From: Ignatzschineria sp. F8392
GTDB lineage: Bacteria > Pseudomonadota > Gammaproteobacteria > Cardiobacteriales > Wohlfahrtiimonadaceae
Assembly (NCBI RefSeq): GCF_002252045.1
Contig: NZ_NEFF01000001.1
Location: 1 to 64,000, forward strand
Reading direction: 5' to 3'
DNA: 64,000 nucleotides
In this document: positions 45,910-54,899 of the stretch, in pieces
Layout of the letters: each line of letters starts with the position of its first letter
How positions within the stretch are numbered: the stretch's first letter is position 1
Made by a program: the position numbers and the translations under genes
Notes under the pieces: generated by a model
What the model was told of the DNA's origin: nothing
Seen by the model: the letters and a program-made list of their open reading frames with translations, nothing else
The model's database searches: none

Positions 45910-46314
45910 AAGAGGGCAGTAATAGTCGTTGATAATTTCAATGTGACTATTTGAAGCATCGTTTGGAAAAGAGCTTGCTCTCTTGCCGGGGTAGGGACTC
46001 GAATAGATTGAGTGATGATCTTCAGTCGTCAGGTTGCGCTGTCAAATTGAATAATCAATAACCCTTTAGGGGATCAAGGCTTGGTCGCAGTTGGAAGTAG
46101 TAGTACAATTTCAATGCCCAATCATCATCAGATTGAGAGAGATTAGCAGATATCTTCATAGGAAGAGAGCTAATCTCTTTTCATATCTTATGGGCAGGTA
46201 TCGCGAATAATAAGATAATTTTAAGTAGAACCAATGCCTTACGGTTACTCTTTTTGAGATATTCTGAAAGAATTTAACAAATTGTGATCGTATAGAGTGA
46301 TTTAGAGGAAATAT
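45910..46314. other. Gene-free spacer with tRNA-3'-end-like sequence
   Basis: A 405-bp spacer between the GST-like gene and alr. On the minus strand GAGTCCCTACCCCGGCA (ending at 45984) resembles the T-arm and acceptor 3' half of a tRNA, but the rest of a tRNA is missing. A weak hairpin AAGAGA/TCTCTT with four T residues is near 46160. Otherwise nothing recognisable is present. Confidence 0.4.
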
Positions 46315-47394
46315 ATGAGACCGTTAATCGCTTACTTCTCTAATGCAGCATTAGAGAATAATATCGAGATCTTAAAGGGAAAATCGCCCCAAAGCCAACA
46401 TTGTGCCGTCTTGAAAGCAGACGCATATGGGCATCGAGTGGAGAATATGCTGCCGATTGTTAATCGCATGGTTGATTATATTGCGGTTGCGATGCGCGAA
46501 GAGGCTGATGATATTCGGCAAAAGGGGGGAGAGCTTCCGATCTTGTTATTAGAAGGTGTCTTTGCAAAAGAGGAGTACCAGCGAGCAAGTGAAGCTAACT
46601 ATCTTGTAGCGATCGGTAATGAGAAGCAACTTAAGATGTTGGAGGCGTCGAATCTTACTACGCCTATCGGTATCTTTGTGAAGGTTGATACAGGAATGCA
46701 TCGATTAGGATTTACACCAGAAGAAGCATTCTCTGTTGTTGCGCGGTTACAGAAACTCTCTTCGGTTGCATCTATTACCTTAATGACCCATTTTGCAACT
46801 TCAGATGAGGCTGATTCACCACTCTTTCCAAAGCAACTTGAGAGAATGGCACAATTAGATCGTTTAGAGCTTCCTCAATCATTAGCCAATTCAGCCGCTA
46901 TTTTACAAGCACCAGCAACACATCAATCGATTGTGCGGATGGGGATTTCACTTTATGGTATTTCCCCTATTGATGGGAAAGTGGGGGCTGATTTTGGACT
47001 TCGACCTCTCTTAACGCTTCGATCAAAAGTGATTCATACGACGGAGATTGAAGCCGGGGAGAGTGTAGGTTATGGCGCTAAGTTTATTGCGCCTGAGCGA
47101 ATGCCAATCGGTGTTATTGCTTGTGGCTATGCAGATTGTTATCCTCGAGAAATTAGTGATGATGCCTATGTATTAGTCGGGGAGCATCGCGCTAAAATTA
47201 TAGGTAGACCTGCAATGGATATGATGATGATCGACCTTCGTTCAGTTCCGCAAAATGACTGGGAGCAACCGGTAGAGATCTTTGGTGAGCGATTACCGAT
47301 CGAGAGAGTGGCAGCATGGGCAGGAACAATTCCTTATACCATTTTGACCCATTTAGCGAAAAGAGTGCATTTTGTTGTCTCTCAATTATCGTAA
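46315..47394 (+). CDS. alr: Alanine racemase
   Basis: A PLP enzyme that makes D-alanine for peptidoglycan. The PLP lysine is K34 in VLKADAYGH (32-40). The second catalytic Tyr lies in ESVGYGAKF (about 245-255), and GRPAMDMMMIDL near residue 300 is the conserved substrate-site block. At 359 residues it is full length. It begins right after AGAGGAAATAT. Its neighbours are unrelated, so it seems monocistronic. Whether it is biosynthetic (Alr) or catabolic (DadX) cannot be decided; the absence of dadA nearby favours Alr. Confidence 0.96.
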   Translation: MRPLIAYFSNAALENNIEILKGKSPQSQHCAVLKADAYGHRVENMLPIVNRMVDYIAVAMREEADDIRQKGGELPILLLEGVFAKEEYQRASEANYLVAIGNEKQLKMLEASNLTTPIGIFVKVDTGMHRLGFTPEEAFSVVARLQKLSSVASITLMTHFATSDEADSPLFPKQLERMAQLDRLELPQSLANSAAILQAPATHQSIVRMGISLYGISPIDGKVGADFGLRPLLTLRSKVIHTTEIEAGESVGYGAKFIAPERMPIGVIACGYADCYPREISDDAYVLVGEHRAKIIGRPAMDMMMIDLRSVPQNDWEQPVEIFGERLPIERVAAWAGTIPYTILTHLAKRVHFVVSQLS

Positions 47395-47696
47395 AAAGGG
47401 TCACTGAGATCTTAGGCTTGTGATCGATATTATGCTATTTCTTATAGTTAGTGATCATCTTGGGGGGGTCTCTAGAGGAGTTGCCCTCTTTCTGTTTTTA
47501 TATATTTAATTTCTACTACTTAAGTTCTACTATTTAAGCATCTCTTTTGAAAGTTAAAGTCGAAAATCTCATTTGTTATCAGTATAATAGGGAAATTGCT
47601 AAAAAAGTATTAACTGCTATTGTTAAGAAGTTGATAAAGTGGAATGATTGAAGCTTTATCGTTGGGTTTAATTTATTTTATGGGAAGGAAAAAGAT
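47395..47696. other. Spacer with promoter of the outer-membrane protein gene
   Basis: A 302-bp spacer. A perfect TATAAT at 47583-47588 is the likely -10 of the following gene, with no good -35. GGAAGG lies before its ATG. No terminator for alr was found. Confidence 0.5.
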
Positions 47697-48527
47697 ATGA
47701 AGAAGAGCGCCCTATTGGCCTCCATGTTATTAGTAACTATCTCTCCTTGTGCATTGGCTGTAGAAACAGGATTTTATGCCGGCGCCAATGTTTTAGGGAT
47801 ACGACAGGAGGCGAAAAAAATGGGAGATTCTAGGCTTCCCGGTAATGAGGTTGTAAAAAAAGGATCGCAGCATAAAAATGGTATTAATGGATCGGTTGCT
47901 GCGGGCTATCAATTTGATGATATCTTTCGTGTGGAGTTGGAATATGTTCTTCCTCAGTCGAAACGATATGATAATTTGACAGAGTCTGATTTTTATCAGC
48001 AAAAAATTAAGAGTCAGCGTTTGATGGTGAATAGCTATTTAAGTTATCAACTTAAGGATGATATCGCTCTTTATGGTGTTGCGGGAGTCGGTTATGCACG
48101 TTTAAAATCAACAGGTCATTATGGTAATAATTTTAATTATCATTCAGGATCACAGAACAATTTTGCATGGTCATTAGGTGCCGGTATCTCCTATCAGGCA
48201 ACACCGAATACCGCGATTGATTTTGGTTTTCGTCATGTTGATTTAGGAAAGGCGAGAACAGCGACGACAAATAACTCCCAATTGAAGGCAAAAGTAACCT
48301 CCAATGAGTTGACGCTCGGCATTCGTCATATCTTAGGTGAACTCTATCGTGAAGAGGCGCCCGTTAAAGAGAATATCTATGCAGATCATGTAACGCCAGA
48401 GTTGAGAGATAGCTTTGAACGAATGGAATCTAATAGTTTTCAAAAGAGTGTCTCAAAACAGCGTCAAGCAGTAGAAGCAATAGATAAAAGCGAGGCACCT
48501 AAAAAGGTTGAGACTCTTCCTTGGTAG
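47697..48527 (+). CDS. Outer-membrane beta-barrel protein with C-terminal tail
   Basis: A 276-residue exported protein. The signal peptide is MKKSALLASMLLVTISPCALA, with cleavage after residue 21. Residues 22-215 look like a small beta barrel of alternating strands (GFYAGANVLG, NGINGSVAAGYQF, RVELEYVL, SYLSYQL, IALYGVAGVGYARL, FAWSLGAGISYQ, TAIDFGFRHVDLG, SNELTLGIRHIL), about eight strands, as in OmpA-like and Msp/P44-type porin-like proteins. The last strand ends in IRHIL rather than at the C terminus. A polar tail of about 60 residues follows and is predicted periplasmic. The specific family is not recognised. A strong terminator follows. Confidence 0.8.
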   Translation: MKKSALLASMLLVTISPCALAVETGFYAGANVLGIRQEAKKMGDSRLPGNEVVKKGSQHKNGINGSVAAGYQFDDIFRVELEYVLPQSKRYDNLTESDFYQQKIKSQRLMVNSYLSYQLKDDIALYGVAGVGYARLKSTGHYGNNFNYHSGSQNNFAWSLGAGISYQATPNTAIDFGFRHVDLGKARTATTNNSQLKAKVTSNELTLGIRHILGELYREEAPVKENIYADHVTPELRDSFERMESNSFQKSVSKQRQAVEAIDKSEAPKKVETLPW

Positions 48528-48588
48528 ATCTACCAATTTTGTGCCAGATCAAATCTGAACCTTAAAAAAGCGTAAGAATAGAGGGTAG

Positions 48589-48635
48589 AATCGAAGTCAC
48601 TATTTCTAGAGGAATAATGACTTCGATTTTTTTTT
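48589..48635 (+). terminator. Terminator of the outer-membrane protein gene
   Basis: AATCGAAGTCA (48589-48599) pairs perfectly with TGACTTCGATT (48618-48628), followed by nine T residues. Confidence 0.93.
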
Positions 48636-48683
48636 GTAAATATAAATAGATAACGATGCAACAGATAATGACGTGGGTAGAAA

Positions 48684-49610
48684 CTATCGTGGTAATCGAT
48701 CTAAGAAATTTTGGTAAGCAAACCCGGCGATCTCCTCTTCAGAGTAGAATGCTTTTAGCGCTTCAATAAGATTGGAGTACATGCTTGCATCACTTAAGCC
48801 TTCGACCTTAGACTCAATTCCATCAAAATCGGAGCCAAAGCCAATATTTTTAATACCTCCTAAAGCGACAATATGATTGATCTGATAGATCACATCAATG
48901 ATTGTGGCATTCCCCCCTTTCTTCACAAATGGTGGGCAGAAAACGATATGAATCATCGCATCTCGCTCAATCATCGCTCGAATCTGATCATCTGTTAAAT
49001 TACGGCGATGTTCACAAATAGTCATGGCATTAGAGTGACTGGCAATAGGATATTTTGCTAATGACATAACATCCCAAAAACCGGTTGGATGAAGGTGCGA
49101 GACATCAACAAAGAGTTGATGCTCATTGCACCATTTTACAATTTCACGACCAAAGCGACTCAACCCCGCTCCTCGAGCTTCAGCAACGCCATCAGCCGCT
49201 AGGTTTCCATTGTTCCAGGTAAGACCAATTGATCGAATACCTAATTGGTAGAGTAGCGTCAATTTTTTGAGATCATTCCCGATAGGATCCACCCCTTCTA
49301 AGGTTAAAAATGCACCAATCTCCCCCTCTTTGAGTTGAGAGATCTGATTCCAAGAACGAATTAAACGCATTTCGGGATATTTCTCTAAAATCTCACTATA
49401 GAAGTAGTTGATCTGTGCGATCACCTCTTGAAATTGATCAGAAGAGGGGAGAGAAGGGGAGACAAAGATGGCAAAAGCTTGAACCTTTACACCGCCTCTC
49501 TTCAACTTATCTAGATTAACATCGAGCTCGATCGAATCTTTGAAGGAGAGTTTTCCCTTAGCATCCGAGAGTTTCATTAAGGCGTCACAATGAAGATCGA
49601 TAATTTTCAT
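48684..49610 (-). CDS. Membrane dipeptidase (peptidase family M19)
   Basis: A 308-residue zinc peptidase of the renal dipeptidase family, which cleaves dipeptides, including those with a C-terminal D-residue. Metal ligands are visible as H7 and D9 in DLHCDAL, the bridging Glu in LTLEGVDPIG, and the histidines in VDVSHLHP and ASHSNAMTICEHRRNLTD. GFGSDFDGI carries the conserved Asp. No signal peptide is present, so it is cytoplasmic, as in most bacterial members. It may help recycle peptidoglycan peptides; this is inference. It lies 117 bp downstream of ydfG on the same strand. Confidence 0.92.
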   Translation of the reverse strand: MKIIDLHCDALMKLSDAKGKLSFKDSIELDVNLDKLKRGGVKVQAFAIFVSPSLPSSDQFQEVIAQINYFYSEILEKYPEMRLIRSWNQISQLKEGEIGAFLTLEGVDPIGNDLKKLTLLYQLGIRSIGLTWNNGNLAADGVAEARGAGLSRFGREIVKWCNEHQLFVDVSHLHPTGFWDVMSLAKYPIASHSNAMTICEHRRNLTDDQIRAMIERDAMIHIVFCPPFVKKGGNATIIDVIYQINHIVALGGIKNIGFGSDFDGIESKVEGLSDASMYSNLIEALKAFYSEEEIAGFAYQNFLDRLPR

Positions 49611-49727
49611 ATTTGATTGCTCTTGTTAAATTAAGTCGTTAATAAATGGCTCTTGAGTTTAGAGAGTAGATCTTAAAGCGCTCTCTTATTATAGAATAAT
49701 AGAGCGTTAATAAAATATACCCTGAGG

Positions 49728-50480
49728 TTACTTCTCTTTTTTATAGACCGTCAATCCCGCAAAGGTCTGCATTGTAGGCATTACCTCGATGCGGTTAATA
49801 TTAACATGTTTAGGTTGTGTCGTAAGCCAGTAGATGATCTCGGCAATCTCTCTGCCGGTAACAGCTTCTACATCTGCATAGACCGATTCTGCGCGTTTAT
49901 CATCGCCTTTAAAGCGAATATTGGAAAATTCAGTATCACTACAGAGGCCGGGCTCAACATTGGAGACACGAATATTCTTCCCGATAAGATCAGCTCTTAA
50001 ATTTTGTGAAAAACTCGTAACAAATGCTTTAGTAGGGCCATAGATATTGGAACCGTAGTAGGGATAATTCCCCGCAGTGGAACTGATATTGATAATGTAG
50101 CCATCATCTCGAGCGACCATCTGTGGCAAGATCAGATGGGTGATATAAGTTAACCCCCGAATATTTACATCGATCATCGTTTGCCAATCTTCAAAATCGA
50201 CATCAAACGCAGGATTGAGATTGAGAGCAAGGCCGGCATTATTGATTAAAATATCGATCTGATCAAAAGGTTCAGGAAGATTCTCAATCCCCTCTTTAAC
50301 AGATTCAAGATTTGCCATATCTGCCGTTAAGGGGTAAAAGTTTTCACCTAATTGCGCTTTTATCTCCATCAGCTTCTCATGTCGACGAGCAAGACCGACG
50401 ACGGTATATCCCTTTTCAATGAAAATTTTTGTCGCCTCTAATCCAAAGCCTGATGATGCGCCGGTTATTAAAATATTCAT
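49728..50480 (-). CDS. ydfG: NADP-dependent short-chain dehydrogenase YdfG
   Basis: A 250-residue SDR enzyme very close to E. coli YdfG, which oxidises L-allo-threonine/serine and reduces malonic semialdehyde and 3-hydroxypropionate-type substrates. The nucleotide site is TGASSGFGLEA (6-16), with an Arg pair (ARRHEK) favouring NADP. NINNAG-type motif is ILINNAGLAL. The catalytic residues are Ser in NISSTAG and Y-x3-K in IYGPTKAF. PGLCSDTEFSNIRFKGDD and the C-terminal HVNINRIEVMP block match E. coli YdfG nearly residue for residue. Confidence 0.93.
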   Translation of the reverse strand: MNILITGASSGFGLEATKIFIEKGYTVVGLARRHEKLMEIKAQLGENFYPLTADMANLESVKEGIENLPEPFDQIDILINNAGLALNLNPAFDVDFEDWQTMIDVNIRGLTYITHLILPQMVARDDGYIINISSTAGNYPYYGSNIYGPTKAFVTSFSQNLRADLIGKNIRVSNVEPGLCSDTEFSNIRFKGDDKRAESVYADVEAVTGREIAEIIYWLTTQPKHVNINRIEVMPTMQTFAGLTVYKKEK

Positions 50481-50849
50481 TCTGTCGCTCCTCTCTTATT
50501 ATATTCTTGATTTTATTTTTTATACATTTATAAGATGTAATCCACTATATAAACCAGTATGTAGACCTCTGTAACTGCAAGATATCGCAATTGCGGTAAT
50601 AGAACTTGGTGATGGGGAGTAATTATCGCGGAAATGATCATATTCACTCATACTCACCTACACTGACAATCTCCATCTCTCCATCTCTCCATCTCCATCG
50701 CAATCGCTTTTACTTAAAATAGCATCTTTAATGGTAAGAGGGGTAATCAATCTCTTGAGTGATTCGGTCGGGTCTCTTTTCTATTTTGTAGTGATGATAA
50801 ATATTGTGAGATAAGCTTAGTGAGATAAGAATGTCGTGTTAAAGCACGC
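50481..50849. other. Spacer between ydfG and cyoE with 8-bp repeats
   Basis: A 369-bp gene-free spacer. CTCCATCT is repeated three times head to tail at 50671-50694, with a partial fourth copy. A weak CGTG/CACG hairpin at about 50833-50846 is a poor terminator candidate for cyoE. Nothing else is recognised. Confidence 0.55.
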
Positions 50850-51743
50850 TTATAAGGTTACATTTATAAGATGAGTAAAGAGATAATCGATCATAATGGT
50901 AAAACAGAAGGCCATTATAAGAAGGAGGGAGTTAAGAAATTGACGCCTTCCCCAGCGGGATTCCTCTATTTGGATCGGTCTTAAAATATCGATTAACCAA
51001 TAGAGCGTAATTGCAATAATGAGAATTTGCATAGCAAGGAAATGAAAGCTTTCAAGTGCAAGCAATAGTGTCGCAACTGCCATAGCGCCAACATAGAGCG
51101 CCATCTCTTTTTGTGTTCTCTTTAAGGAGAGGAAAAGAGGTGCCATGGGTATCTTTGCCGATTGATAATCTTTTTTTCGGTAGAGAGCGATTGCATAAGA
51201 GTGTGCCACTTGCCAGGTTGCAAAGATGATAAAGAGATAGAGAACATTGAGATCGATCTGCTTGGTTACTGCAACATAACCGACAAGGGGGGGAACTGCA
51301 CCAGAGATGCTTCCAACGAGAATGCTGAACGTTGAGTTTCGTTTAAAGATGAGTGAATAGAAGAGGATATAATCGATAAAACCGATTAAAGCGAAGATCC
51401 CCGTTAACGCATTGACTTGAAAAAAGAGAAGATAGAAACCGATAATTGCGGCGATTATTGAGAGAATAAGTGCAGTTTTTAGAGAGATATCGCCATTGAC
51501 CAGAGGTCTATTTTGGGTGCGCGTCATAATACGATCAATATCTCGATCGATAATATTATTGGCGATTGTCGCACTTGCAATAATGGCACTAATACCGATT
51601 ATTGTTGCGATAAAACGGGAGACATTAAAATTTTCCGCAAGATTGAGTGCTAATAGGTAGCCCGCAATCACAGGAACGAGATTGCCGAGAATAATCCCAT
51701 GTTTAATCAATTTTAAAAATGGACGAAAATTACGATAGATCAC
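50850..51743 (-). CDS. cyoE: Protoheme IX farnesyltransferase (heme O synthase)
   Basis: A UbiA-family membrane enzyme that farnesylates heme B to heme O for the bo3 oxidase. The prenyl-diphosphate motif is NNIIDRDIDRIMTRTQNRPL (NxxxDxxxD), and the second aspartate-containing block lies in the YRKKDYQSAKIP loop. About eight to nine helices are present. GTG at 51743 with AGGGA 6 bp upstream is chosen; it gives 297 residues, against 296 in E. coli. The frame stays open 31 codons further but encodes no conserved sequence. It is separated from cyoD by 156 bp that contain a long hairpin, unlike the tight spacing of cyoABCD. Confidence 0.95.
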   Translation of the reverse strand: MIYRNFRPFLKLIKHGIILGNLVPVIAGYLLALNLAENFNVSRFIATIIGISAIIASATIANNIIDRDIDRIMTRTQNRPLVNGDISLKTALILSIIAAIIGFYLLFFQVNALTGIFALIGFIDYILFYSLIFKRNSTFSILVGSISGAVPPLVGYVAVTKQIDLNVLYLFIIFATWQVAHSYAIALYRKKDYQSAKIPMAPLFLSLKRTQKEMALYVGAMAVATLLLALESFHFLAMQILIIAITLYWLIDILRPIQIEESRWGRRQFLNSLLLIMAFCFTIMIDYLFTHLINVTL

Positions 51744-51784
51744 GTGGTTCCCTAACTCAATTGATAGATGAGAGAAGTGAATAA

Positions 51785-51850
51785 AGAGCATCATAGGGGT
51801 GAGGCATGAAGATTGAAATATTTCTATCATCCTCACCCCATTAATGCTCT
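51785..51850 (-). other. Long hairpin between cyoD and cyoE
   Basis: GGGGTGAGG (51796-51804) pairs perfectly with CCTCACCCC (51831-51839). Outside it AGAGCAT (51785-51791) pairs with ATGCTCT (51844-51850) across a small internal loop, so 17 of 20 positions pair. On the minus strand only scattered T residues follow, so partial termination, RNA processing or mRNA stabilisation between cyoD and cyoE are all possible. Confidence 0.75.
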
Positions 51851-51899
51851 GCTTAGGAGGTCTCCTAGATTGCTCTCTTAATAGATATAAAAAGAGAGA

Positions 51900-52277
51900 T
51901 TACATAGGAAGTTCCGGCATCATATTCATATGGAGATAGTACATAACCCAGCCAGAACCACCGACAACCATCAGAAGAATAATGCCGGTAAAGAGTAGAG
52001 AGGCCACATTCCAGCCATCGTTATCTCCTTTTTTAATATGGAGGAAGCAGACGACCTGCACAATCACTTGAGTAATTGCACTGAGCGCTAAAATCCCCGC
52101 TAATACACCAATAGAGAGCATCTCTCTTAAGTAGATGACGGTACCAAAGGAGAGAAGTGTGAGGATAATAGAGAATCCATAACCGACTAAATAGGCAGTT
52201 AATTCCCCTTTTCCCTCTTGCGTGGTTTGTGTCATCTCCTCTTGCGGTGTTGTTAATGTAGTGTTGAGATCGGTCAT
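51900..52277 (-). CDS. cyoD: Cytochrome bo3 ubiquinol oxidase subunit IV
   Basis: A 125-residue subunit with three helices (about 30-50, 58-77, 90-112), needed for assembly of the CuB site in E. coli. LTAYLVGYGFSIILTLLSF and IVQVVCFLHI are family-typical. ATG at 52277 overlaps the cyoC stop as ATGA, with GGGGG upstream, and fits the E. coli length (109) plus a polar N-terminal extension of about 20 residues. A longer frame into cyoC is rejected. Confidence 0.94.
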   Translation of the reverse strand: MTDLNTTLTTPQEEMTQTTQEGKGELTAYLVGYGFSIILTLLSFGTVIYLREMLSIGVLAGILALSAITQVIVQVVCFLHIKKGDNDGWNVASLLFTGIILLMVVGGSGWVMYYLHMNMMPELPM

Positions 52278-52885
52278 AGTGAAACCCCCATCAAGTAGAC
52301 AACAGTAAAGATACAGATCCAGATAATATCGAGGAAGTGCCAAAAGAGGCTAAAGAGCTTCATTCGTGTACGAGTCTCTAGGGTTGATCCTTTAAAGGCT
52401 AACTGTAACATCATCACCAACATCCAGACCATCCCGATGGAGAGATGCGCTCCATGAAGCCCTACAAGAGAGAAGAATCCAGAGAGGAATCCGCTACTTT
52501 GAGGTGTTGCGCCGATATCGATAAAGCCCAAAAACTCTTTAATCTCTAATGTTAGGAAGACCCCTCCGAGAATAAAGGTGATGATAAGAAGGAGAATTGT
52601 TGCACCAATCTTACCGCGTTTTAGGGTTAACATTGCTAAGCCACAGGTGAGGCTACTAGTAAGTAGCGCCACTGTTTCTGCAAAAGCATTTCCGAGATCG
52701 AAAAGAGAATGGGGTGTATGACCATGCGTTGTATTTTGTAGTAGAACAACGAAGACCGCAAAGAAGGTTCCAAAGATAATAGAGTCTGCCATCAGGTAGA
52801 TCCAAAATCCAAAGACCTTATTATTTGCGCTCTCCTCTTCTTGACGTAATTTGATATCAGAACTACTTAAGGTATTTGTTGCCAT
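52274..52885 (-). CDS. cyoC: Cytochrome bo3 ubiquinol oxidase subunit III
   Basis: A 203-residue subunit with five helices, as in E. coli CyoC (204 aa). Family blocks are KVFGFWIYLMADSIIFGTFFAVF (about 23-45), NAFAETVALLTSSLTCGLAML and GLHGAHLSIGMVWM, ending FWHFLDIIWICIFTVVYLMG. Subunit III stabilises the catalytic core. It overlaps cyoB by one base and cyoD by four bases. Confidence 0.96.
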   Translation of the reverse strand: MATNTLSSSDIKLRQEEESANNKVFGFWIYLMADSIIFGTFFAVFVVLLQNTTHGHTPHSLFDLGNAFAETVALLTSSLTCGLAMLTLKRGKIGATILLLIITFILGGVFLTLEIKEFLGFIDIGATPQSSGFLSGFFSLVGLHGAHLSIGMVWMLVMMLQLAFKGSTLETRTRMKLFSLFWHFLDIIWICIFTVVYLMGVSL

Positions 52886-54888
52886 TAGTGTTCTCCTTGT
52901 GCAAGTTGATACTGTTTAACACGTTCTAAGAACGCCTCATCGGCGGCTTTTACTTCCTCTGCTGGAATAAGGATCTCTTCATGCTCTCTAAAGCTCTCAA
53001 TAATCCACCAGATAATTGCCGCACTGAAGAAGAGGATTGCCATCCACCAGATACTCCAAACAAGAGAGAATGAGAGTAGTCCCGCTAAAACACCTCCCGA
53101 GACAAATCCAAGCGCGGTATGTTTAGGAATGTAGATATCTTGATATTGGCGATCGGGATCATACGCTTTACCCTCCTGCTTCAACTTCCAGAACATATCG
53201 ATATCATCCACTTTCGGAATGACCGCATAGTTATAGACAGGGGGTGGTGAAGGGATTGACCACTCTAATGAACGACCATTCCAGAGATCTCCCGTGGGAT
53301 CTTTTAACTTTTCACGCTGCTTAATACTGACAAAGAGTTGTACCAAAATCGCAATAATCCCTAAGAAGATCAAGACAGCACCAAAGAGGGCGACAACGAG
53401 ATAGGTTCCATATCGAGGATCGATGTTTTGGCTAATGCGACGTGGCATACCATCAAATCCTGCGAGATAGAGTGGGATAAAGGCAAAGAGGAAGCCTATA
53501 AACCAGAGCCAGAAAGTTGCATATCCCCATCCTTTATGGAGTCTAAAGCCAAATGCTTTAGGGAACCAGAAGTTGTAGCCGGCAAGAACACCAAAGACAA
53601 CCCCACCAATGATGGTGTTATGGAAGTGGGCAACAACAAATTCAGTATTATGGACTGCATAGTTGACACCAGGAATCGCGAGCATTACGCCTGTCATCCC
53701 TCCTAATACAAAGAGGATAAGGAAACCTACAGCATAGAGCATTGGCACATCCATCTTCACTTGACCTCGATAGATGGTAAAGAGCCAGTTAAAGACCTTC
53801 ACTCCCGTTGGCACTGCAATCAACATGGTAGTAACACCGAAGAAGGCATTGACATTAACACCCGCCCCCATAGTAAAGAAGTGGTGTAACCAGACAGTAA
53901 GTGACATAAAGAGGATAGCAATAATTGCCCAAACTAATGCTTTATAACCAAAGAGATATTTTCGGCTAAAGGTTGAAACAACTTCAGAGAAGATACCAAA
54001 TGCCGGCAGAATCAAGATATAGACTTCAGGATGACCCCAAGCCCAGATCAGATTCACATACATCATCTGACTTCCACCTCCTAAAGAGTTGGTAAAGATC
54101 TCAAAGCCGAGATAACGATCTAAACCTAGTAGTAACATCGTTGCGGTTAAGATAGGGAAGACCGCAAGGATCAAGATGGAGGTACAGAGTGTTGACCAGG
54201 TAAATAGTGGCATTTGAAAGAGTCTCATGCCGGGTGCTCTCACCTTCAAAATAGTGACAAACATATTAAGAGCGGCTAATGTTGTCCCTAAGCCGGAGAC
54301 TTGAATACTCCAGATATAGTAATCGACTCCAACGCCAGGGCTATAGAGTTTCTCTGAAAGTGGTGCGTAAGCAACCCAGCCTGTCTTAGCGAACTCACCA
54401 ATTCCAAGGGAGAGATTGATTAAGATAGCTCCCGCTACTGTTAACCAAACACTCACCGCATTGAGTACTGGAAAGGCGACATCACGACGACCTAATTGTA
54501 GAGGAACGACTACGTTCATTAGTCCAATTAGGAAAGGGGTCGCCATAAAGAAGATCATAATGACACCGTGAGCAGAGAAGATCTGATCATAATGTTCCGG
54601 GGGAAGATATCCTACCTGATCCCCGGTTGACGCTAGCGCCATCTGTGAGCGCATCATAATGGCATCGGCAAAACCGCGAAGTAGCATAATGATGGCGACG
54701 ATAATATAGATAATACCGATTCGTTTATGATCGGTGGTTGTTAGCCAGTTAGTCCAGAGCCACTTCCATCTTCGAGTGAAGGTGATAGTTGCTAGAACTG
54801 CTAAGACGATAAGAATAATAAATCCAAAAGCCGCGAGGGGAATCGGGTGGCTCCATGGAATACTATCGATGGTTAATCTTCCAAACAT
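52885..54888 (-). CDS. cyoB: Cytochrome bo3 ubiquinol oxidase subunit I
   Basis: The catalytic heme-copper subunit that reduces oxygen and pumps protons. It is full length at 667 residues (E. coli 663). Conserved features are the low-spin heme region FSAHGVIMIFFMATPF (about 108-123), the CuB and Tyr site GHPEVYILILPAFG (His-x3-Tyr) with the following HHFFTMG block, and VAHFHNTIIGG near residue 420, carrying high- and low-spin heme histidines. The quinol-oxidase-specific N-terminal helix is present. It starts 11 bp after cyoA. Confidence 0.98.
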   Translation of the reverse strand: MFGRLTIDSIPWSHPIPLAAFGFIILIVLAVLATITFTRRWKWLWTNWLTTTDHKRIGIIYIIVAIIMLLRGFADAIMMRSQMALASTGDQVGYLPPEHYDQIFSAHGVIMIFFMATPFLIGLMNVVVPLQLGRRDVAFPVLNAVSVWLTVAGAILINLSLGIGEFAKTGWVAYAPLSEKLYSPGVGVDYYIWSIQVSGLGTTLAALNMFVTILKVRAPGMRLFQMPLFTWSTLCTSILILAVFPILTATMLLLGLDRYLGFEIFTNSLGGGSQMMYVNLIWAWGHPEVYILILPAFGIFSEVVSTFSRKYLFGYKALVWAIIAILFMSLTVWLHHFFTMGAGVNVNAFFGVTTMLIAVPTGVKVFNWLFTIYRGQVKMDVPMLYAVGFLILFVLGGMTGVMLAIPGVNYAVHNTEFVVAHFHNTIIGGVVFGVLAGYNFWFPKAFGFRLHKGWGYATFWLWFIGFLFAFIPLYLAGFDGMPRRISQNIDPRYGTYLVVALFGAVLIFLGIIAILVQLFVSIKQREKLKDPTGDLWNGRSLEWSIPSPPPVYNYAVIPKVDDIDMFWKLKQEGKAYDPDRQYQDIYIPKHTALGFVSGGVLAGLLSFSLVWSIWWMAILFFSAAIIWWIIESFREHEEILIPAEEVKAADEAFLERVKQYQLAQGEH

Positions 54889-54899
54889 AGACGAATCCT

